NCBI GenBank assembly: GCA_024336345.1
Contig: JANFOG010000001.1
Span: 4,526,001 to 4,590,000 of the forward strand
Direction: 5' to 3'
From: Mariannaea sp. PMI_226
Taxonomy: Eukaryota > Ascomycota > Sordariomycetes > Hypocreales > Nectriaceae
Length of the DNA stretch: 64,000 nt
The translations under genes were made by a program, and so were the position numbers. Shown piece after piece: positions 44,720 to 54,600 of this stretch. How positions within the stretch are numbered: position 1 is the stretch's first letter; each line of letters begins with the position of its first letter. The notes under the pieces were generated by a model. The model saw only the letters and a list, made by a program, of their open reading frames with translations, did no database searches and was not told the DNA's origin.

Positions 44720-45705
44720 CTAACCATGTCGTTGTCGTGCCTGGGCAAACTGCTCCTCCTGCAGGCGAGCGAGTTCTTCCATCGACATTCCGCTGTTAGC
44801 AAACTTGTCGGCTTTCTTCTCACGTCCCTAGCAAGGCATGTGTTAGCTTTATTCCTCAATGTGCTAGGCAGCGAACAAGTACCTTTTGAACTTCTTTGTG
44901 CTCAGCAGCTGCCTCCATCACCGCGGGTACATAATCAGAGAAGCCCAGTTGTTCGAGGGCTTTGGTTATGTGGTCGCATGCAATAGTCTTCTTGGCCTCC
45001 TTTTCCGAGATCTCGTTGGCCTCAGAAGAGATGAGGGTGATAAACTCAACGCAACATTCAATAAGAAGATCGCGGGCCTCTTTGGCAAAGGCGACACCAG
45101 CTGAGGGAGGAAGGATTTCTGTCACGATCTTTTGAACGGTGGCTATTCATGAATGTTAATAGACTGTTCATATCAATGGCCACTCATAGGCAGGTAGGCT
45201 TACCTTTAGGAAGCGACAGGTCATCGTTGCCTGTAAGACAAAATGTTAGTACTAGGTCGAAGAGCTTGGGTAGTCAAAATGTGTGAAGGCGCACTGATAC
45301 CAGCATCAAATCTAGCCCAGTATCGATCTTGAGCAGGCTTTCGACGCATGATGAAAGGGCGAGAAGTTGTGATAAGTGAGCATGAACAGGGAACGAGAGG
45401 TAAAGGAGTAGGTTAAAAGGCCTGCACAGAATAATAGAGAGAAAACGATGAGGGAAGCGATGAAAGTAAATATGAATGCAAAGGTGTCGCTTGAGAGAGG
45501 TTGCATTGAATCACGGTTCGAGTCGCAAGTCGACTCTGATTCACAATCATGATATCTTGAATGAATGCGAAGGACGGGGGGTGATACATGGTGACCAGTG
45601 TTGCGATGATAGCTTCATCTCGCGAGGTGTTGCGGTGTCTAGGAGTTGGGAAAACAAGCAAAAAATGGCGTCAAACAACTTACCTCCAAATTCGTGATCC
45701 GACAT
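44720..45705 (-). CDS. NCB2: Negative cofactor 2 beta subunit (Dr1/Ncb2), histone-fold TBP corepressor
   Basis: Four exons, 45705-45684, 45230-45204, 45142-44883 and 44827-44720, give 138 aa; phases are 1, 1 and 0. The protein begins MSDHEFGGNDDLSLPKATVQ, then has a histone fold (about 15-95; KIVTEILP, FAKEARDLLIECCVEFI, NEISEKEAKKTIACDHITKA, LEQLGFSDY). The Gln-rich end is MSMEELARLQEEQFAQARQ. This is NC2-beta, which pairs with NC2-alpha (Bur6) and clamps TBP on DNA to block TFIIB entry. Length and start match fungal orthologues. The first intron is unusually long for this window (453 nt) and contains a second in-frame candidate first exon (separate entry). Confidence 0.92.
45301..45349 (-). 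other. Candidate alternative first exon of NC2-beta
   Basis: Inside the first intron, an ATG at 45349 opens a 16-codon frame (MRRKPAQDRYWARFDA) ending in a phase-1 donor (G then GTATCA at 45300). It joins exon 2 at 45230 in the correct frame, through a 70-nt intron. It would replace MSDHEFG by a basic 16-residue N-terminus. Speculative without transcript data. Confidence 0.3.
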
Positions 45706-47668
45706 TATGAATTAGGGAAGAAGATGAAACGTTGACGCGGGGGGCGGTGATGAGGCTGCAAGAACTCGCGGATGATGCTGGATTGAATACACTCCCTCAA
45801 TGGAGTGTGCGAGTGAGAAGAGGCGTAGATGGGATAGAAAAGTGTTTAGGGCCGGTACGGTCGCGGCGAATAGGAATAACAACAGAAATCTGGAGCAGAG
45901 GGGTAGTAGGATGATGAGATATGGGTGCGTAGTAAGATAATATGAGGAGAAGAGGAGAAGAGGAAAAGGGGGAGATAGAAGAATGAAATGGAGGGCCTGA
46001 TTTCTTTGATTATTGTCGGTTTGATATGGCTTCGTGCGGTGCACGCAAGCAAGCGCGGATGTTCGTCTGTTGGCTGTTGCGCGTGTCCAGTAAATCAAAA
46101 GATGGATTGCTCGAGACGGACGACGAGTGGTGGGGCAGACTCTTTTGTATTTGTGCTCCCGCGTTCACTGCTTCTTCTTTCTGCCACCAAACCCAAGGGC
46201 CCACATACGGCTCGGCGGCTGGGACCTCTGACAGTGAGAGTTTAGGTCATTGCCCATTGCCAGGCTTCAGTGGAGGCCTTCATCAGACGGATGCATTCGC
46301 CTGGGGCTGAGAAAATTCCTCTCTACCTATCCACTGGGGGAGAAAGAAATATGGATCTTATTAGAATCTTTCCACCGCCCTTCTATTGCTTTGATGGCTG
46401 CGCACTCCTCCCTTGTCCTTCTGAACAAACCCTTTGCATAGTCTGAGTTACTCGAAGCACAATGAGAGCAACGTAGAGCCATCTTACTGTCCAAGCCACC
46501 ACACCACAGATTCAGAGGACAATCAATCACGTATCCAGTAATTCGCATCGCATTGGTGGCAGCACGCGCCACACCAGACGTTTGGGGATACGTACTCCGT
46601 GCTGCATTATGAACCACTAATCCGTCGCCGCGCCGAGAAACCCTGCAATGCGCACGGGCCAATCAAGCTAGCTTCTTACTTTTATTCGAACGAAATTTCC
46701 TCTTTTCAATTTTTCTTCTTCCCTTTCTTCTTTGTCTTTCCCAACACCAGCTTTCTCGAATGCCAAAGACTCCGTGTTGGCGTCGAACAGTGACACAATG
46801 GTCGCTATGCTGCCTTTCTCCGCTGCCTGAAAGGGCGATGGAACGGATTGAAATCTTCCAAAGCGTTCCCTTGGCAAATCAGGGAGTGTTGCTCCGGTCT
46901 GCTTTTGGGTCCTGCTGCTCTGTTTTCTCTCTTGGTTTCTTTGGTAAGTCTGAACAGTCTTTTTTTTTTCACTGCCCTCTGCGACAAGCTCAAGCGCGTC
47001 AAATGACGAGATACGTTGTCGCCCCAGTCTTAAAGAGGTCCGACAAGCCTCTTTATGCTGAATGACCTAGTCCAAGCCAATGGACATATCTGATCGACCA
47101 CCCTCATTTTCGATTTTGTCGCGGGTTCAATCCGTGTTGGCACTCTGCTAACATCCATCAAGTTCAGAAACCAGTATCACAACTGTAAACAACCCCATGC
47201 CAGCTTCCTCACTACCCCATTCCACCGACCGACTTGCCGTGATGCCTTTTGCTATCTGGTACTATCAAATACCGACGTCTCATGACGGAAACATTTCGAT
47301 GGCCTGAGCGCAATTCACTACCCCACTTTCATGCTTGGCTTGTTATTGAAGAACATCAAGCTAACAGTGGGATCAGTCACTTGGCTCTGTGCGTGCTCGT
47401 AGAGGATATGTGGATGCGTCCCGTTGCTCACGGTTCTCATCAAGTGAGGTAAGAAACTTTTTTTATTTTATTGTTCTCACTGATATGCAATGATGATAAA
47501 ACTTACATTCCATGCTAATACCGAATCCCGCATGTGGAGTAAAATAAGAGCTTTTCATCTTTCGACTGACTTTGCATTTTTCATTTTCAATGACATTGTC
47601 TATAACTTGTTTCAAGCTTGAGGCTAACATGTGTCTGACATAGGAATCTGAAAAACTACTCGACATGA
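45706..47668. other. Intergenic, no gene seen
   Basis: NC2-beta promoter and leader, then nearly 2 kb of short frames without signature up to the 3' end of the SDR. Confidence 0.4.
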
Positions 47669-48589
47669 TTACTGGTATGCTGCAACCTCAGGTGAGTCCC
47701 ATCTTTAGTAGAAATGTTAGTTTTCGCACAGGTAGTTTGAGATAGGACGTGACGTACTTGAAGAATTTGCCGCTCAAGGCCTTGAGAGGATTGGCGACGA
47801 ATTTTGCCATAACATTCCCTGGTTGCTCTGGACGTAGCAGAGTTCCTTGTTCGTATGCCTCCGTAAAGGTCTCGTATTGTGCCTTGTCCATCGTATCCTT
47901 GCCAGCCGACCGAAGCACGCCTTGCATGTCCGTGTCAACTCTGCCAGGGGCAATGGCGACACTCGTGATGTCAGGCTCTTCGGCAGCGATATGGGCTACG
48001 ATGGAATTGCAGGCAGCTTTCCCGCTGCCGTAGGAGCCCCAGGCCACATAAGCGCCAGTTGCGGCACCAGATGACACCCAGACGATGCATCCTTTCGACT
48101 TGCGTAGCTCAGCGAGCGCTGCCTTGGCCTGGTCTAGAGTGAGCCGTGATTCTCGCGGGAGGGGAGATGAGACATTTACCATTGCGATTCCACTAAATAC
48201 GTTGACATCGTAAACCCATCGCCATTCCTCTAGGGTAGTGTCTGCGAACCGCTTTGGCTCCAAGACACCATGATTGATGACAACGCCATCAAGTCTACCA
48301 AAGGCCGACACAGCCAAGTCGGTTAGTTTTGTAGGTAGCTGGTTTTTTCCCTCTCAGTTAGCAACCTTGAACATACGAGCTTCAATGGGCTGGTGTTGTA
48401 TACATCAGGTTGTGTCATATCACCGTGAATGAACTGTATTTGGTCTGGGTGTGACTTTTTCAAATCCTCCAGGGGACCTGGTGAGCGCGCAGCGATGACG
48501 ACTTTATGAGAGTGCTCAAGCAGGTGCTTGGTAATGGCGGCACCAATGCCCTTGCTGGCACCTGTGACGATGAAGACCTTTGACGCCAT
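47669..48589 (-). CDS. Classical short-chain dehydrogenase/reductase (YIR035C-like)
   Basis: Four exons, 48589-48404, 48338-48180, 48128-47758 and 47702-47669 (introns 65, 51 and 55 nt), give 249 aa, the standard SDR length. Hallmarks present are TGASKGIG (cofactor loop, 9-16), a NHG motif in GVVINHGVLEP, IVWVSSGAATG with the catalytic Ser, YGSGK (YxxxK) and APGRVDTDM. The last exon supplies the typical end WDSPEVAAYQ. The family includes fungal sepiapterin reductase/benzil reductase-like enzymes; substrate unknown. The TGxxxGIG context and basic residues after it suggest NADP(H) (inference). Intron 2 is 51 nt without stops, so the unspliced frame stays open; SDR alignment favours removal (GIAM joined to AKAAL). 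Confidence 0.88.
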
Positions 48590-49072
48590 GGTTTTGTAAG
48601 TTATGTGGTTATAAGGCTTACTGATGCTGATGAAAGGTTGGTACAGTTGGTAGAGAGAATCGCGTGAAAGCTGTTGGAGGAGGAGGGGAGAAGATGGTGG
48701 GGCATAGAGCTAGCTAGGTAGTCAATGGCGGGGCTTCAGCTTGCATCATTACCTAGTAGAACCCTTCTCATTTATAACCCTATCTCGAATCTAGCAAGCG
48801 GAGTTTGTCTGCTTGTTTCGAACCAGCTCACAAGAAAGTGGCGCTCTTGTGGGTTGAATGCTGCTTAACCAAAGCACCTTTCTGAATTAATCTAAACCAT
48901 AGGAAGGATTTGAACGAGTTACGGGACTGAATGATGTCGTCAATATTTTACCATGACGATCAGTAGTAATGGTTTGAACGCGTCGTGGCGACATTCATTT
49001 TCGCGCTCTAACGAGATAGAAACGTTAATCGACATAGGACTCATCGTTCACAGTTTGTGTCATTTTACATAA
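48590..49072. other. Intergenic, no gene seen
   Basis: SDR promoter side and 3' flank of the methyltransferase gene. Nothing else recognised. Confidence 0.45.
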
Positions 49073-50095
49073 TCAGAGGAGGCGACTTCTAAGTCTCCCA
49101 ATATCATCACTCGTTGCCTTGCAGCACCCACCGACAAGGATCGTCGGCCATTTCCCACGTTCCTGCGTAGCCTTGACAACTTCTTCGAGCTGCGCCTCCC
49201 ACGGCCCGCGTTCCTGAACCGACCCCTCTGGCAGCTCCCACTTTTGTGTTGTTGTATTGTAGATTTCCCCATTCGTACCGTCAGGATAAAGCACAAGTGA
49301 AGGCCATGAGGAGATACGGCCATCGTCAATCATGCGAGTGACAGTGGACTCGAAAATTCGAAGCATAGCGTCGAGTTTGTGAACCTTCGTGCAGTTGATA
49401 CCAATGCCCCAAGGTATAGCTGAGCAGAGCTTGGAATCTAGCATCGCCTCAACAGCAGCCTCAATGGTATTTCCATCCGGCAGCTTCAAGTCCTCACCGG
49501 GTGAGAGGCATGCCGTCCAATACGGCACGCCCGTCAGCTCTGGTGCTGCGGCAAGCGCCCTGCGCATGGCAACGATCTCGTCCAATCGAGGGATAGTCTC
49601 AAGCGCGATGTATCCTAAGCGCGCTGTAGCATCCGGGATGCTGCGACTAAAGAGCTGCATGCGCTGCGTGTGCCATGCCTCCAATGAAGCGGCTGAATCG
49701 TGCTCAGCATCGTACTTGCCGCTGTACTCTTGCCCGGGGATCATGCATGCACCGTACGGCCCGCAGCTCAGGGCAACCCTTCTGCCTCCCGTGGCCTCTT
49801 GCGCGATGGTTACCGCATCGTTGACGAACCGAGGCACGGCATCGGCCGGGATCCCATCAGGGAACTCATCAGAGCGAGTGCCTGCGAAGCCGTGCAGGGA
49901 AACCTGGTAGGTTGCTGTGAGGAGGACGTCGGCGGGAACGTCACCAAAATCCTTCTGGCAGGCAAGGAGTGTGGACGGGTCAGATATCAGCAGGTCGGAC
50001 GACCAGAGTGGGGTTGAACGGGAGAATGTAATGCCATATTTGGCTTCAAGTGAGGTACCAAGCCCACCGTCGAGTATGAGGATTTTTGACGACAT
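49073..50095 (-). CDS. Homocysteine S-methyltransferase
   Basis: Single exon, 340 aa from the ATG at 50095. Start choice: MSSKILILDGGLGTSLE begins exactly at the conserved DGGLGT block. An in-frame Met 41 codons upstream (50218) adds an unconserved stretch, probably leader. The (beta/alpha)8 domain has the three zinc-binding cysteines expected for the family: Cys235 in GIGINCTK and Cys324/Cys325 in VGGCCK. Other family blocks are LLTATYQVS, GPYGACMIPGQEYSG and YIALETIPRLDE. The enzyme transfers a methyl group from S-methylmethionine (or AdoMet) to homocysteine to make methionine, as yeast Mht1/Sam4 do, in the cytosol. No cofactor domain is present, distinguishing it from cobalamin-dependent MetH. 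No intron needed. Confidence 0.93.
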   Translation of the reverse strand: MSSKILILDGGLGTSLEAKYGITFSRSTPLWSSDLLISDPSTLLACQKDFGDVPADVLLTATYQVSLHGFAGTRSDEFPDGIPADAVPRFVNDAVTIAQEATGGRRVALSCGPYGACMIPGQEYSGKYDAEHDSAASLEAWHTQRMQLFSRSIPDATARLGYIALETIPRLDEIVAMRRALAAAPELTGVPYWTACLSPGEDLKLPDGNTIEAAVEAMLDSKLCSAIPWGIGINCTKVHKLDAMLRIFESTVTRMIDDGRISSWPSLVLYPDGTNGEIYNTTTQKWELPEGSVQERGPWEAQLEEVVKATQERGKWPTILVGGCCKATSDDIGRLRSRLL

Positions 50096-51072
50096 TTTGG
50101 ATGTCAATGGCCCTGTAGTACGTGGATGTGTGAGGGAGATCTTGCCATTCACGTAATGATAACTGGGACCCCGCTTGGTCGGCGTTGGTGGCTCAAGCCT
50201 CTTTGCCGTAAAATCCAAAATTTGAATACAAAGACAGCTGAGTGTACGGAACTCCTAACTGATGACTGTGGTATAGTGGAGGCGACTCGAAGCCGGATTG
50301 TCAAAAGTGTCCGTTGAGATGCAGTCTAACTTGCATTTCCTCAGTGATGCCCGCAGACTACATGCTAATCGACACCCGGCTGAGCGGGATCAATCTACAC
50401 AGCATAAATCAGATTCCAGCGAGCACACTGTTGTGATACGAAGGCCAATTTTCTCTCCTACTATGCTTGAAAACGAAGATGTACACGTACCTCTCTGTTT
50501 CGATGCACAATTAACAGAGGAAAAAAAACCCAGCTGTGAGATTCGGAACAATACAGGTGACACAACGAGGTGCAACTGAGGGTGTGAACCGAAAAAACCT
50601 GCATGATTTATCTAAGCCAAGCTGAAAACTGGTACGCACAGAAGATTCTGTCTGATATGTATCACAATATTTGGGGGAGATAATGGCATTGATTGGATCT
50701 TTATTCACATAAACATTACGTGGCGGCTGGGCTTATCTGGAGATGACTGAAAGTGCATCTTATTCCATCTGTGGACGCCGGGTCGGCACCCGATTTAGGT
50801 GTGTGAGGGTCAATGTGATATATTGTTAGTAGCTAAGGCTCCTTAAGACCTATGAAGTAACTAGTTTGTCTATATACCTATCTATAAAAATTGCTCGGCT
50901 TATGCTCCAGACATGTGTTTTAGAAATCTCCTTCAGACATCTCCTATATACAACGTTTTCCTCAGCGACAAGAAAAACTCGAGTCTCTCACCTTATTTTA
51001 TACCAAGATAGTTTGTCTTCGACATAGCCGTCCAACTACACACAACTAGATCCCTGATATAACGTTTTGATA
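50096..51072. promoter_or_regulatory. Divergent intergenic region between methyltransferase and MFS gene
   Basis: No gene supported. It contains both promoters; an AT-rich TATACCTATCTATAAAAA-type core lies near 50871-50889, about 190 bp before the MFS start. Confidence 0.4.
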
Positions 51073-53068
51073 ATGTTAAAGTTATCCTTTTCTCCAATTA
51101 AAACAAAATCTGTAATTCATACTTCTCAAGATCAAATTCAACTAGCCGCCGAAAAACCAAACAATGGACAGCTTGCAGAAGACCGAATCAGACGGATTGA
51201 GCCCGAGCCAGGAGTTCACATGAAAACGTGGCTAGCTTTGCTCGCAGTTTGTCTCATCTACTTTTCAGAAACATTCGTATTAGTAGGCACCGGAGCTGTG
51301 AGTAACGTGTGCGTATGGAGAGGAGCCTGTTCTGACTTGTGGAAACCTATAGCAAGGCCAGTCGATTGCGACCTACTTGAAGCACCCTGGAGATGCCGTC
51401 TGGTTAACAGCCAGTCTTACAATCCCAAGTGTTGTTTTAGGACCAATAGTGGGACAAGCAGCTGACTACTGGAGCCGGAAGTGGTTTTTGGTCGTAACCT
51501 CTCTCCTCGGTGCTGTGGGATGTGCCATATCGTCACGAGCTGATAGCTTCGCCATGTTCATAGGCGGAATGGTCGTCATGGGATTGCAATTGAGCGCACT
51601 CCCACTTCTTCATGCAATCCCATCGGAAATTCTACCTCGGCGATGGAGAGCTCCGGCTCAAGCTGCTGTCATGATAGCAAACTCCTTTGGGTTAATAGTT
51701 GGACTGATTATCGGCGGCGTATTTTCTCGTGTCGACCAATCAGAAGGATTCCGTAACTACTTCTACATTGCAACGGGCCTGCTCGCATTGGGCTGTATCA
51801 TCTGCCACTTCGCGTATACACCGCCTCAGACTGCCTTGCAGTCTTCCCTTAGCACATCAGAGAAACTGTCACGTCTTGATTGGATTGGCTACTTCCTCCT
51901 TGCATCGAGTTTAGTCTTGTTCTGCATGGGTTTGGTCTGGTCTCAGAACCCATATGAGTGGTCAGACCCTCACACTTCGGTTCCCTTCGCGGTTGGACTC
52001 GCTTTGGCGGTCGTACTGGTTGTGTACGAGACAAAATTCAAGGCCGACGGAATGTTCCACCATGGGCTATTTCGAGGCAAGAACATGAATTTTGCTATTT
52101 CATTGGTTGCCGTCTTCTGCGAGGGTCTCGCCTTTTTTGCTGCTACGGTCTATTACCCCTTCCAGGTGAGTCGGTGTTCACAAGATTTGACTAGTGGTGC
52201 TCTGACATAACTGTAGGTTCAACTTTTGTACGAAAGCGATCCATTGCTTGTCGGTGTCCGATACAGCATTGCCTTCATGGCCACTATCCCGGCGTCCATA
52301 ATTACAGGCGTCTTCTGCACGGTCACCAGAAAGGTTCGGTGGATAACGGTGTTCTCTTTCACCATCTTTGTGGCATTTTTCGCTTGTATGGCTACTTCGG
52401 ATCAGAAATCAGGTACACATGTGTGGGGATATCCAGTTCTCCTGGGCTCAGCACTGGGGATGACGCTCATCACCCTTGTCACAGCGGCGCAACTTTCCAC
52501 ACCTTCGCACCTGATATCTATTACTAGCGGCCTCATGATCAGCATTCGATCTCTCGGAGGAAACGTAGGGATTGCAATTTGTGAGTATTGGAAAGCCGGG
52601 TTACCAATAAAGGGTGGAGCTGATTCGCTGACTTCGACCACGCGTAGACAACGCCGTGCTGAGGGATGAGACCAGCCACGCTGGCAATCGTGTCGCTGAA
52701 GCAGCTGTAAAGGCAGGACTTCCAACTGGTTCCCTTGAAAAATTTGTCGAAAGCATAATCAGCCACAACGAGACCGCCGTTCAGAAAACTCCTGGCGTTA
52801 CACCTGTTATTATCAAGGCTGGCCATCAAGCTCTATTGAGCAACTACGTAACTGGGTTTCAACATGTGTGGATAACAGCAGCAGCGTTTGTGGCTATTGC
52901 AGCAGTTAGTAGGTGGTGTATATCATATATCTAACGGTGAGGGATTATGCTAATCATTGCACATTTGAAGTCACGGGATTCCTCACTGACCCGAGTGATG
53001 AGTTCAACAACCGCATAGATGCACCAGTTGAGAACGGGGAGATCTTGTTTGGTGACCACGTTGAGTAA
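51073..53068 (+). CDS. MFS transporter, TRI12/siderophore-pump-like (14-TM)
   Basis: Five exons, 51073-51297, 51353-52165, 52217-52580, 52648-52908 and 52971-53068 (introns 55, 51, 67 and 62 nt), give 586 aa. A hydrophilic N-terminus of about 50 residues is followed by TM helices beginning WLALLAVCLIYFSETFVLVG. The MFS loop GPIVGQAADYWSRKW matches motif A (GxxxDxxxRR-like). Further blocks are GLIVGLIIGGVFS and a last TM before the end DPSDEFNNRIDAPVE, which is typical of the fungal TRI12-like (PF06609) group. That group includes siderophore exporters/importers and trichothecene efflux pumps; this sequence alone does not tell which substrate is carried. No biosynthetic genes sit nearby apart from an SDR and a methionine enzyme. 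Plasma membrane is likely. Confidence 0.88.
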
Positions 53069-53299
53069 GCGTTTTGGGGAGTGGCTTTGGAGAGAAGGAA
53101 ACGGTGATTTGAATGATAAATACTAAATAAAGAATTGATTCCGAGAATATTGAGGAGAGGAATAAATGTTCATGGTAGGTGTTGAAGCTGGGAGGATGAT
53201 AGTAGTGCACCAAAATGGATGTCGCTCTCAAGAATGCCCTAAAGTCGCTAGGCTCCAAGGTCTATAGCTAGTATTATTTACCCCGCATTCCAACGAATA

Positions 53300-53372
53300 G
53301 GATCGATAGCTCAGTGGTACGAGCGAGGGATTGCAGATCCCTAGGTCGCGTGTTCGATCCACGCTCGGTCCT
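53300..53372 (+). tRNA. tRNA-Cys (anticodon GCA)
   Basis: A 73-nt cloverleaf. The acceptor stem GGATCGA pairs with TCGGTCC (one T-G) plus discriminator T. The D arm is TAGCTCAGTGGTACGAGC. The anticodon stem AGGGA/TCCCT encloses loop TTGCAGA, giving anticodon GCA. The T arm is CGTGTTCGATCCACG. No intron. A run of seven T (53382-53388) follows as Pol III terminator. Confidence 0.93.
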
Positions 53373-53381
53373 CTCGAATTC

Positions 53382-53388
53382 TTTTTTT
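53382..53388 (+). terminator. Pol III terminator of tRNA-Cys
   Basis: Seven T, ten bases beyond the mature 3' end, within AATTCTTTTTTTG. The tRNA-Lys terminator has the same immediate context. Confidence 0.65.
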
Positions 53389-54600
53389 GCTGAATTCTTT
53401 TTTTATTGCCGACCGTTGTGAGTTTGTCTGAATAAATATTGTCAGCTATCAACAGTATCGGTTCAGGGTATTACGGTTAGACTCATGCATGACACTGCAC
53501 CACAGTCCAATTGAACTTCTTTTAATAAGCAAGGGAAACCATGGACGGAGTCAGTTGTGGATAAGTTTCCACACCTGTGCCGAGGCAAACAACGACCAAG
53601 TTGTTCAACTAGCAGCTGGATAGGAAAGAGAAATAACGATAAAAACGAATATAATGCGCCTTAACTAGGCTTTAGTGCGCATTTTCCTCGCGTTTAATGT
53701 GTCTGCAATACTTTATGTTAGTAGAGATAGAAGCCAGTATCTACTACAACAGGTTCCCTTGGACAAACTAGAGTACCTCCGCTGCTCGTCTAACAATATA
53801 AGGATTTCAAGCAGCGAACGAAATCAATGTATAAATGAAACTCGAGGAGTGGAAGAAAGAATTAGAAAGAAATGAAAGTAGCAAAAGTATTGTTGAGGAG
53901 TATTCGGCAGTGTTTGTATAGCCCTCCTTTTACATGCGCAATCGTATATATTTCGTGCATCTTAAAATATTCAATGCCCCTCTAGCTTGCTGTTATATTT
54001 TCTAGCTCGCACTGCCCCGAACCGGCTCTATTGACGAAGATCTAGAAAACTCGTCATGACACTAGCTGACTGGTCATGATGAGAGAGCTCATGCGGAGTC
54101 CCTGAGACATTTTTTTTTTTTTTTGTGTGCCAGCCGCCAGATGCAGCTCCCATTCTCGCCGAGAGCCTGACGTAGGCATCTCTCATATTATTGGAAGCTC
54201 CCCATGTCAATCCGTCAGGTGTAAGCCACTCTAGCCGAAAGGGGACGCGATGTAACTTCTGACATGCATAACCCTCATTCGATCACACCAGGCAGTGAAC
54301 CGGAGGTCGAAGAGCCTTTGGGCTGAGCTAGTGTACTAACCAGGTGCAAAGAGAGAGGCAAGGGTGCGCTATTTGCTCAGCAACATAACCCTTGTCCTGG
54401 AGGATCAATGGGCCAGCCCAGTGGGCTGCGCCTTGTAGCAAACCTCCCCCAGCTTATTGTCCTGGTAACATATAAAGCATGGCCGCGACCAGGTTGTAAT
54501 TCGTCCTTCGTCCACAGCTCTGTTATCTACCCCGCCTCTACCCTCGATATCCTCCCCGTTCTTCAGTAACGGAGGCGGATAGCCTGGCCCCAGTATCAGG
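53389..54600. other. Intergenic, no gene seen
   Basis: Short frames only. A 14-base poly-T tract lies at 54111-54124. Confidence 0.4.

Noticed and set aside
47110..47140. GGGTTCAATCC resembling a tRNA T arm
   Set aside because: No acceptor or anticodon stem could be drawn around it.
48339..48403. Shorter SDR intron using GTATGT at about 48376
   Set aside because: It would be only 38 nt; the GTATAC donor gives 65 nt with a branch-like GCTAAC.
47669..53068. SDR, homocysteine methyltransferase and TRI12-like MFS as a biosynthetic cluster
   Set aside because: No synthase or other tailoring enzyme nearby, and the methyltransferase is ordinary methionine metabolism.
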